A stretch of DNA of 64,000 nt, from positions 2,399,501 through 2,463,500 of the forward strand of contig NZ_CP025135.1 in assembly GCF_002833405.1 (NCBI RefSeq), given 5' to 3'. The translations under genes and the position numbers were made by a program. Under the pieces are notes generated by a model, which saw nothing but the letters and a program-made list of their open reading frames with translations, searched no databases and had not been told where the DNA came from. Position 1 is the first letter of the stretch, and each line of letters starts with the position of its first letter. Shown here in pieces: positions 57,188 to 64,000 of the stretch. This DNA comes from Planococcus sp. MB-3u-03 (lineage in GTDB: Bacteria; Bacillota; Bacilli; Bacillales_A; Planococcaceae).

Positions 57188-58345
57188 TTATTCGCTACTT
57201 TTTTCCTCGTGAGTCAATTTACCATTCGCAAGTTCGATGAATTCCGTCATCACCGTATCAATCTCGAATTTGCGTGCTTTGTGTTTGCAGCGCTCGGCTA
57301 CTTTGCGGTAGACGTTTTCCGAGACTAGCAGGTTTTTTACGAGTTCGCCGATTTCATAGGTCTCCGGCGCTTCCCAGTAGGATTCCCCAACTTCATAAGG
57401 CGGCAACTCGTGAAAATAGCCTTCCGATAACGCTTCGGCATCATTGGCGCGCGACGTGATGCCCGGGACACCCGATCCACACGCCTGAATCATCACCGCA
57501 CCGGAGCCGATAAAGCAAAAGCAGTCCTGCAGCACTTCTTCGATCGCACCGCTTCTTGGCATCGAATGCAAAAAGATATGATCGCGCGCTTCGGATTCCG
57601 CAATGCTTTTGCGTAAACGTGCTTCGTCCGGTCCTTCTCCGTAAATATGGTAAGTAAACTCTGGATCGATTTGGATGAGCTCTTCCATCAATTCGATCAC
57701 TTGCGCGTAATGCGTGGTGAATTGCTGAATCGCCCCGACCGAGACGATGCGCCTCGAATGCGGGCTGCCGAGCTGTTGGTCTTTAGCTCCTTGTTCAACT
57801 GGCGGCGGCATGAATTGTTCCGGCACTTCTGTCCCAAGTGCACTCGCCGTATAGCGCCGCACTGTCGGATTCATGAACACGAGCTTTTGATGGAATTCTT
57901 TATCGATCACCTTAAGCGCACGGATGATCTTTTTATTACGCTCGAGCTTGTACATTTCAGGCTGATAGACGCCCGATAAGCGCAGCTGCGCAGGCACCGC
58001 ATACGACAACAGCATTCCTGATGGACTGAAGGAATACACCAGATCGTATTTATCAGACCTGACAAGCTGGTTCAATACCGACAAATCGAGCGTCGGTTCT
58101 TTGCCGTTGTCCCGGACGATGACTTTAAGCTTGTTGATTTGCTGGAGATGTTTAAGGAGAGGGCCGCCGCTGCTGTAGAGATAGACGCTCACGTCATAGC
58201 CGTTTTCTGCCAGCCAGCGCGACATGCGGACGATCAATGCTTCGACGCCGCCCGCTTTCATATGTTTATGGACGAGGGCGATTTTTCGGATCTGCCCGTC
58301 TGTCCTATTCTTGCCTTGTTTCTCAACCGTTTCAAATGGAATCAT
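57188..58345 (-). CDS. GT-B glycosyltransferase (group 1/family 4-like)
   Basis: 385 residues. N-terminal acceptor domain with KIALVHKHMKAGGVEALIVR. C-terminal nucleotide-sugar domain with IVSVGAIQQF, YHIYGEGPDEARLRK and the acidic region GVPGITSRANDAEALSEG. Cytoplasmic. GAGGTG precedes the ATG. It follows the epimerase gene by 36 bases, so the two likely build one sugar modification. Confidence 0.82.
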   Translation of the reverse strand: MIPFETVEKQGKNRTDGQIRKIALVHKHMKAGGVEALIVRMSRWLAENGYDVSVYLYSSGGPLLKHLQQINKLKVIVRDNGKEPTLDLSVLNQLVRSDKYDLVYSFSPSGMLLSYAVPAQLRLSGVYQPEMYKLERNKKIIRALKVIDKEFHQKLVFMNPTVRRYTASALGTEVPEQFMPPPVEQGAKDQQLGSPHSRRIVSVGAIQQFTTHYAQVIELMEELIQIDPEFTYHIYGEGPDEARLRKSIAESEARDHIFLHSMPRSGAIEEVLQDCFCFIGSGAVMIQACGSGVPGITSRANDAEALSEGYFHELPPYEVGESYWEAPETYEIGELVKNLLVSENVYRKVAERCKHKARKFEIDTVMTEFIELANGKLTHEEKSSE

Positions 58346-58381
58346 GGGACACCTCGTAGCACTCGTCGTTTGGTTTACGTG

Positions 58382-59455
58382 TTATACAACTTCCCATAGC
58401 CGCTTTTTCGAAAGCGTCCAATCGATTGTTTCTTTAATGCCTGCATCAAACGCCGTCTCCGGCTCGAAATCGAATTGCTGTTTCAATTTATTCGAAGAAC
58501 CCGCAAAGCGATGAGGCGGTTTTGCGCCGGTCGCTGGTTCGACAAAACGGATCTGGTTTTTGTACGTGTCATTTCCCGGGAAATGAAGATCGAGCGAATC
58601 GCAGATTTTCTCGACGATTTCAAGGGTCTTTAGCGGCGCGTTGCCTCCTGCAAGATAAATCTCTCCTGCATCCCCTAAATGAAACACGGTATCCGCCGCA
58701 CGCCAGAAATCGCGGACCGTCACCCAGTCGTGGACATCTTCCCCTCCTGAATAAACAGGAATGATGCTTCCGGACAGGGCTTTTTGCAAAATAATCGGAA
58801 TGAGCTTATCGTCTTGCTGATGCGGGCCGTAGACGTTCGATGCTTGCAGCACGACCGCATCCATGCCGTAGCTTTCGTGGAATCCAGTCACCATCAAATC
58901 AGAACTCGCTTTACTCGCCGCATACGGGCTGATCGGATCGTATTTCATCGTCTCATCCGCGAAGCCTTGTTCGCGCGGCCCGTAGACTTGATCGGTCGAG
59001 ATATGCAAAAAGCGCGAGCCTTGGTAACGTTGTTTCATTTCAAACGGTCCGTTCATCCATTGCTTGCGCGCCGCATCGAGTACGTGGAAAGTGCCGAGCA
59101 CATTGGTTTCTGCAAAAATCCCCGGATTTCTCATCGACTCTCCGACATGCGTTTTCGCCGCAAAATGGACGACGTCGCTGATTTCGTAATGCTCAAATAC
59201 CTGCTCGACCGCATCGCTATTGCGGATATCGATCTGATGAAACGCATAGCGCTGGCAGGCTGATAAGGGCCGCAGCATTTCCGGCACGTTTTCTGCCTCC
59301 TCGTCGATCGCGACCACTTGGTACGCCGGGTATTTGATCAAGAGTTCATGGATAAAGCGCGACCCTAAAAAGCCGTGCCCTCCCGTCACTAAAATCGTTC
59401 TCATGGCTGGCTTTTCCTCCTTTCCTACTGTTCCAAGTTCTTTATCAATTCGCAT
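58382..59455 (-). CDS. NAD-dependent sugar-nucleotide epimerase/dehydratase (RmlB-like)
   Basis: 357 residues, or 340 if translation begins at MRTILVTGG (59404). Rossmann motif TGGHGFLGSRFIHEL, VVHFAAKTHVGES, HISTDQVYG and the catalytic YAASKASSD (YxxxK) are clear. The outer ATG has AGGTGG six bases upstream; the inner has AGGAGG 12 bases upstream. It makes a keto- or epimerised nucleotide sugar for the adjacent glycosyltransferase. Confidence 0.85.
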   Translation of the reverse strand: MRIDKELGTVGKEEKPAMRTILVTGGHGFLGSRFIHELLIKYPAYQVVAIDEEAENVPEMLRPLSACQRYAFHQIDIRNSDAVEQVFEHYEISDVVHFAAKTHVGESMRNPGIFAETNVLGTFHVLDAARKQWMNGPFEMKQRYQGSRFLHISTDQVYGPREQGFADETMKYDPISPYAASKASSDLMVTGFHESYGMDAVVLQASNVYGPHQQDDKLIPIILQKALSGSIIPVYSGGEDVHDWVTVRDFWRAADTVFHLGDAGEIYLAGGNAPLKTLEIVEKICDSLDLHFPGNDTYKNQIRFVEPATGAKPPHRFAGSSNKLKQQFDFEPETAFDAGIKETIDWTLSKKRLWEVV

Positions 59456-59800
59456 GGTGCCCCACCTCTTTAGCCGTTTCCTGCAGTTTATGGTTCAGAA
59501 GTTAAAAATAGGTTAAAACCATCATTTGAAATAATGGTTTAAGTATACAAAATATTTAGGTATTATGGAACACATTATGCAAATTTTAAGAGACTTTAGT
59601 TTTAACTATTTCAAGATATTATCCAATTTTCATCAGAAAAAGACAAGTGTTCAGTAAATCCGGTATTTATTCGAAATATTGTTATGTGAAATCCCTTTTT
59701 TGTATGAAAATTTAGATAAAAAGAATGAGAAGTTCGGTTATTCGGTGCGGAATTATGCGGTTCTTATATAGAAGAGAGTCGAATCGGGTATGTTATGGTA
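59456..59800. other. Intergenic promoter region
   Basis: AT-rich, about 350 bases between divergent genes. No R22, hairpin or credible gene. Confidence 0.4.
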
Positions 59801-59843
59801 CATAGAAAGAAAGGAGCTGTGACGTATCGAGATATCAATTGTT

Positions 59844-60092
59844 ATGTATATTCTTTTCGTAGGCGCTGCGCTCATTATGGGGGCACTCTCTGCCATTATT
59901 TTCATGACGATCTACCGCAAGAACAAACGCGCCGGCCTATTAGTAGGCTCGCTGTTTCTTCTTTGGTTTATTTATCAGATGTTCAGCCTGTCCAATATCT
60001 CTGGATCGCTTGCTGTGACGGTGTTCGTGATTTATCTGTTCTATGGGATTGCGGCTTATCGGAAACTGAAAGCTGAAGGGGCTTTGGGTTGA
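59844..60092 (+). CDS. Small membrane protein, start uncertain
   Basis: 82 residues with three hydrophobic segments (YILFVGAALIMGALSAIIFM, LLVGSLFLLWFIYQMFSL, VTVFVIYLFYGIAAY). AGGAG lies 24 bases upstream before a GTG in another frame, so the true start may be that GTG with a lost base between. Function unknown. Confidence 0.55.
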   Translation: MYILFVGAALIMGALSAIIFMTIYRKNKRAGLLVGSLFLLWFIYQMFSLSNISGSLAVTVFVIYLFYGIAAYRKLKAEGALG

Positions 60093-60192
60093 GGAATCAG
60101 CCCTGCTAGGGGATTTGTATCAATCTACCTCTTGCACCTTGCTTTGGTTATAGTTAATGGAGAATGGGTTGCCTGAGGCGTCTGTTCTTTAT

Positions 60193-60625
60193 TCGCAGTC
60201 GCCGCTTAGGGTTGAGCTTTCGCCATAAGCCAATGAATTGGCGAAAGGTAGTTGAGCCGGTTCATTTGCGACGCAGCTGCCTCGCAGATGTGGGAGCAAG
60301 TTGTTTAGACGATCCTTAGCGTAGCGAAAATAGAGAAATATCATTGCTAATTCTGACGATGGCTTCGCTTCACCCATGGCGCGGAACTGCTTGGAGATTT
60401 CATTGTGAAGAGTTAGTGAGATGTGAGTGGTCCAGTATTTATCGCACGGCTGTATCGACGCTTAGTATTTGGGGTGATTGACTAAAGCTTAGCTAATCCA
60501 CTGCACAAAGAAACATTACATTGGAAGTTGGGCCCCCGGGCAGCTGAAAACGCGACGTCCTGTCGCATCAGCTGCATGACCCGCATCCTGCGGGCCCAAA
60601 GCGTCGGCTTGCAGCGCAATCTCCC
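60193..60625. repeat. Composite structured intergenic repeat, copy 2
   Basis: It contains the two blocks seen at 16.1-16.3 kb (60231-60300 and 60538-60590). It also contains an inverted pair GCAGTCGCCGCTTAGGGTTG (60196-60215) / CACCCATGGCGCGGAACTGC (60371-60390), which recurs without the inner block at 63004-63091. This suggests a nested insertion of one element in another. Confidence 0.65.
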
Positions 60626-60640
60626 CCACTATCTCTTCCT

Positions 60641-60685
60641 ATAAAAAAACAGACCCGAGAGATTTTCTCTCGGGTCTGTTTTGTG
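60641..60685 (-). terminator. Terminator of the secreted nucleotidase
   Basis: A perfect stem AACAGACCCGAGAG with its complement and loop, followed by seven T on the minus strand. Confidence 0.92.
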
Positions 60686-60686
60686 T

Positions 60687-62711
60687 TTACTGGATCGTGT
60701 AGCCGTATTTCGCGAAGCCGTTTTGTGTGACTTCGATATACTGGATTGCTGGCTCGCGTTCTGCCAGGCTTTGTGCCGAGTTCGACGTTTCGAACACAAG
60801 GTTCGGATCGCCTTCTACCGGCGCAAACTGCCAGTTGTCATCTGCGGATGGGTCAATCGTGCCGACATCCAAAATGTAATCTTGGAGCACTTGGCGGTTC
60901 TCATACGCAAAGTCGATCGACTCTGTCGCATTGCGGACGCCTGGGAAATTGCCGCTCGCACGGTAGTTGTTCGTCACGACCAGGAATTCCTGGTTCGGGT
61001 CGATCGCTGCGCCTTCATATTGAAGGTTCTCGATGCGTTCCGCACCTTCATTAACCACTGCGCCTTCGCCGTCGTATTTCGCTGGCTCTGTGATGTCGAT
61101 GTCGTACGTTACGCCATCGATGACATCGAAGTTATACGTGCGGTAGTTGTCATCGATGAATCGCTGCTCGCCCGTTGCAGCTGGGTCAATTTGTGTGAAC
61201 TGGCCAGCTGACATTTCGAGCCATTCTTTGACGTCTGCGCCTGTCAGTTTCAAGACGAGGACGGTGTTGTCGTAGACGTAAAGGTCTGCGACGTTTTTAA
61301 TGGCGATTTCGCCGGTTTCGATGTTCGTGTAGTAATCGCCGCCGTTGCGTCCGCCTGCTTTAAACGGTGCCGCTGCAGATAGCAATGGCAGATCAGCGTT
61401 TGCCGTTCCAGCGAATTGCTGCTCGGCGTACCAAAGCTGTGCATTGTTGACGATCTGTACGGATGGATCATCTTGCACGAGTGAGAAATAACTGTTGATC
61501 GGAGCAGTCGTTTCGCCGACAGGGCTGCGGATGTATTCCACCGTGCCTTCGTGCGTTTCTTTCACTGCTTCGATGACTTGCTCGGCTACTTCATCTGATG
61601 TTGAATCAATGGCACGCAATTCTGCTTCACTGTTCGTGATGCGCCATTTCTTGCCGCGCGGCTCAAGCGTCAAATCGATAACGCCGAGGTGGCTGCCGAA
61701 TTTACCTGGCATTACCACTGGGACACCGTTGATCGTGCCGTTTTCCTGGTCGACATTTTCAAGGTCGCCAAATGATCCTGGGAAGACGTCGTGGTTATGG
61801 CCCGTGATGATCGCATCCACGCCGTCCACTTCTGTCAGCTGATACGTGATGTCGTCTTCTTTATCAGTATGAACTTCATCGCCCATTCCGGAGTGGGATA
61901 GAACGACCACCACATCCGCTCCAGCTTTCTCAACTTCTGGAATGAATTTCTCGACTGTGTCCGCTGCATCTTCTGCGATGACTTCGCCTTCAAGATGCGC
62001 GCGGTCCCAGTTCATGATGCCAGGCGCAACAACGCCGATGACGCCGACTTGGATCGTGTGCTTTTTGCCTTTGCGGTCCGTGACTTCTTTATCCATGATT
62101 GTGTAAGGCGTGAAACGGTTTTCGCCCGTTTCCGCATCGTAAACGTTTGCGTTCAATACTGGGAACGATGCTTCTTCTAAAGCGTTATCGAGATACTCGA
62201 GCCCGAAGTTGAACTCGTGGTTGCCGAGTGTCGATGCATCGAAATCAAGCGATTCGAGTGCAGCAAATGCCGGGTGCAACTCATCGTCTTCGAGCGGATC
62301 AACGTTCACCTTATAGCCGCCGAACGGAGTACCTTGAATCAAGTCGCCGTTATCGAACAACAAGCTGTTCGGGTTTTCTTCACGTGCATCTTCAATCAAG
62401 ACGCCCGTTTTCGCGAGCGATAATGAATTGGATTTTGCGTCGCGGTAGTAATCATAATTGACGAAGTTTGTATGTAAATCTGAGGTGCCGAGAATCTGTA
62501 GTTCCACTTCTTTCAATTTTCCAGGCTTGCCGTTCTTTTTCCATTCCTGGATGCGTTCTTTGTAGCTTTGCCCATTGCCTTTCACCGTCTTCGGCGCTTT
62601 TTCTTTCGCCAATTCGTGATGATCCCCTGCAGCAATCGCCGGAGCTCCTGCCGTCAAACTGCCAAGCGCCAACACCGAAGCGGCGAGCGTCAAGGATAGT
62701 TTCTTGCTCAT
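60687..62711 (-). CDS. Secreted 2',3'-cyclic-nucleotide phosphodiesterase/3'-nucleotidase (CpdB/YfkN-like)
   Basis: 674 residues. A signal peptide (LSLTLAASVLALGSLTAGAPAI) is followed by a basic linker and a calcineurin-like metallophosphoesterase domain (ILGTSDLHTNFVNYDYYRD, FDNGDLIQGTP, TLGNHEFNFG, SHSGMGD, ITGHNHDVFPG). The C-terminal nucleotide-binding domain has NNYRASGNFPGV. It hydrolyses extracellular nucleotides for phosphate and nucleoside. The start MSKKLSLT has GAGGAG upstream; the longer ORF is rejected. There is no wall-anchor motif. Confidence 0.92.
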   Translation of the reverse strand: MSKKLSLTLAASVLALGSLTAGAPAIAAGDHHELAKEKAPKTVKGNGQSYKERIQEWKKNGKPGKLKEVELQILGTSDLHTNFVNYDYYRDAKSNSLSLAKTGVLIEDAREENPNSLLFDNGDLIQGTPFGGYKVNVDPLEDDELHPAFAALESLDFDASTLGNHEFNFGLEYLDNALEEASFPVLNANVYDAETGENRFTPYTIMDKEVTDRKGKKHTIQVGVIGVVAPGIMNWDRAHLEGEVIAEDAADTVEKFIPEVEKAGADVVVVLSHSGMGDEVHTDKEDDITYQLTEVDGVDAIITGHNHDVFPGSFGDLENVDQENGTINGVPVVMPGKFGSHLGVIDLTLEPRGKKWRITNSEAELRAIDSTSDEVAEQVIEAVKETHEGTVEYIRSPVGETTAPINSYFSLVQDDPSVQIVNNAQLWYAEQQFAGTANADLPLLSAAAPFKAGGRNGGDYYTNIETGEIAIKNVADLYVYDNTVLVLKLTGADVKEWLEMSAGQFTQIDPAATGEQRFIDDNYRTYNFDVIDGVTYDIDITEPAKYDGEGAVVNEGAERIENLQYEGAAIDPNQEFLVVTNNYRASGNFPGVRNATESIDFAYENRQVLQDYILDVGTIDPSADDNWQFAPVEGDPNLVFETSNSAQSLAEREPAIQYIEVTQNGFAKYGYTIQ

Positions 62712-62989
62712 CTGTCCATCTCCTCTTTGTTCATAATGGTCAAGCTTGTTTATTATACTACTTCGGAATTCGGAATAGAATGCGTTTACACAAAATTGCA
62801 TCAATTGTAACAAGCTTTACTTTATGGATAAGTTTTGAAGGGACCTTGGAGAACAATTAGTCATGCGGAAGTTATAGCTAATTGATTAGTTGTGTGAGAT
62901 GGGATGGGGATGGGCATCGATTGATTCAATCGCTTTGTGGTTGCTCACCTTAAATCGCTAGATAAATGAAATGGGTTCGATTTGAGGCA

Positions 62990-63100
62990 TCTGCTTGAGG
63001 AGTCGCAGTCGCCGCTTGGGGTTGAGCTTTCGCAATAAGCCAAGAAGAACACTTGTCTTATAGCTTCGCTTCACCCTTGGCGCGGAACTGCTTTTATATT
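62990..63100. repeat. Third, partial copy of the structured intergenic repeat
   Basis: GCAGTCGCCGCTTGGGGTTG (63004) and CACCCTTGGCGCGGAACTGC (63072-63091) match the outer arms at 60193-60390. The inner block is missing. No gene is seen between 62812 and 63190. Confidence 0.6.
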
Positions 63101-63189
63101 TGGTTGATTGGGGGTAGTCACGAATGAACGGTTTTGCATCTCGCATCCGCTGTTAAATTCAGCTTAGTGTTTGTGGAACTTTAATCCAT

Positions 63190-63220
63190 CAAAAAAGAGC
63201 AGTCGCTGTGACTGCTCCGT
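63190..63220 (-). terminator. Terminator of the Ltp-repeat gene
   Basis: Stem GAGCAGTC/GACTGCTC with loop GCTGT and six T on the minus strand. Confidence 0.88.
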
Positions 63221-63252
63221 TCCCTTTCAAGTGTTGCATGGTTCTTCTCCAA

Positions 63253-64000
63253 TTACAGACCGATTGTGTCTACTGCGTAGACCGCGTCGGCGTTGCTGAA
63301 GCCTTCAAATTCTAGTTGTTCGATGAGCCCTTCTCTAGAGAAAGGCGTATAGTCCAGGTAATTTTGTGCTTTTTTGACGGCTTGTTCTGTCCAGTCGACA
63401 GTGATGTTTTCGACAGCATACGCTGCGTCTTCATTACTAAAGCCTTCAAAGACGAGCTGTTCGATCAAGCCGGATTTGGAGAAGGCTTGATATGCCAGAT
63501 AATCTTGGGCTTTCAAAACAGATTGTGCTCTCCAGTCGACATCAATTTTATCGACTGCATACACAGCATCTGCGTTGCTATAGCCTTCGAATTCCAATTG
63601 CTCGACTAGGCCGCTCTTTGAGAAAGCGGTATAGCTGATATAATTCTTGGCTTGTTCGACTGCTTGCTGCTGGGATAAGGTTCCGGCTTCGGCAGCGGCT
63701 TTTTCAGCAGCGGCTTGTTCTGCTGCTTCCTCTTCGGCTGCAATACGAGCTGCTTCTTCCTCAGCTTCACGAGCCGCGGCTTCTTCCGCTTCACGTTCTG
63801 CCTCTGCTGCCGCTTTTTCTTCAGCTTCGCGTGCGGCTTGTTTTTCTGCTTCTTTAGCTGCGGCTTCTTCCGCCTCTTTTTCCGCAGCTTCTTCAGCTTC
63901 GCGTGCAGCCTCTTCTTCTGCCTCTCGTTCTGCGGCTTCTTCCGCTTCACGTTCCGCCTCTTCTTGCGCCTCGCGTTCCGCTTCCTCCTCCGCATCGCGG
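63253..64000 (-). CDS. C-terminal part of a protein with coiled coil and three Ltp-type repeats (partial)
   Basis: The open frame enters from the right edge. About 110 residues are nearly all Glu, Ala and Arg (repeated EAEEAA/REAEEE), predicted as a long coiled coil. Three repeats of about 46 residues follow, each with A-x-x-Y-L/I, F-S-x-x-GL, QL-x-FEG-S-N-x-DA-x-YAV and DW, the host-cell surface-exposed lipoprotein (Ltp) pattern. Phage Ltp proteins block superinfecting phage DNA entry; chromosomal relatives are mostly unstudied. The N-terminus is outside the window. Confidence 0.8.
   Translation of the reverse strand, partial: RDAEEEAEREAQEEAEREAEEAAEREAEEEAAREAEEAAEKEAEEAAAKEAEKQAAREAEEKAAAEAEREAEEAAAREAEEEAARIAAEEEAAEQAAAEKAAAEAGTLSQQQAVEQAKNYISYTAFSKSGLVEQLEFEGYSNADAVYAVDKIDVDWRAQSVLKAQDYLAYQAFSKSGLIEQLVFEGFSNEDAAYAVENITVDWTEQAVKKAQNYLDYTPFSREGLIEQLEFEGFSNADAVYAVDTIGL

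Noticed and set aside
1..64000. tRNA, rRNA, riboswitch or T-box leaders
   Set aside because: I looked for cloverleaf ends, conserved rRNA blocks and long structured leaders and found none that I can support.

Overview
The window looks like chromosomal DNA of a low-to-moderate-GC Gram-positive bacterium, most likely a Planococcaceae member (Planococcus/Planomicrobium/Sporosarcina-like). Grounds are the HPr/EI phosphotransferase system, MtlR and NagR type regulators, CopY, ComK, LCP and CpsBCD-type capsule proteins, AGGAGG-like ribosome binding sites and Bacillales-style cre boxes. This is inference from gene content; no rRNA or tRNA gene was seen. Most genes lie on the minus strand.

Layout. 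1-2.6 kb: end of a membrane protein, a lipoprotein, small proteins and an N5-(carboxyethyl)ornithine synthase-like gene. 2.6-6.4 kb: copper operon copY-copA-glutaredoxin with two cop boxes. 6.4-12.1 kb: cell-wall-anchored subtilase, HxlR-type regulator, cyclase/HAD pair, and the hxlAB formaldehyde-fixing genes. 12.4-18.4 kb: mannitol genes mtlA-mtlR-mtlD, diverging from ptsHI at 18.9-20.8 kb. 21-22.2 kb: an AT-richer HTH-PIN pair resembling a toxin-antitoxin module. 22.3-31.4 kb: small hypotheticals, an alanine/glycine symporter, VanZ-like protein, HAD phosphatase, comK, a ParB-like protein and a GDPD. 31.9-37.5 kb: N-acetylglucosamine operon nagP-nagA-nagB-nagR with its own HPr paralogue and a SIS protein. 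37.8-53.7 kb: AT-rich exopolysaccharide/capsule locus (Wzx/Wzy type): capsule chain-length protein, BY-kinase and phosphatase, galU, sugar-phosphate transferase, glycosyltransferases, polymerase, flippase, a fused NeuA-SpsG gene, neuB and two galE copies, so probably a nonulosonic-acid-containing polymer. 53.9-59.5 kb: SGNH hydrolase and LCP protein, small membrane and HTH-like proteins, a glycosyltransferase/epimerase pair. 60.7-64 kb: secreted nucleotidase and an Ltp-repeat protein with a long Glu/Ala-rich coiled coil running off the window.

The most distinctive signal is a dispersed 22-bp motif, here called R22: AATTGTGT, three variable bases, GCACAGGGACA. I count about 32 copies between 2.6 and 37.8 kb, all between genes, 29 of 32 in the same orientation, usually paired at a fixed 65-bp period around a conserved core, and repeatedly abutting or bracketing Rho-independent terminators. 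None was found in the capsule locus or to its right.

A second theme is broken reading frames. copA, mtlA, a membrane protein at 26.4 kb, the GDPD and nearly every capsule gene are interrupted. In almost every case I could resolve, restoring one missing base (often in a homopolymer) gives a normal protein. That looks more like deletion-type sequencing error than biological decay, but the sequence alone cannot decide it.
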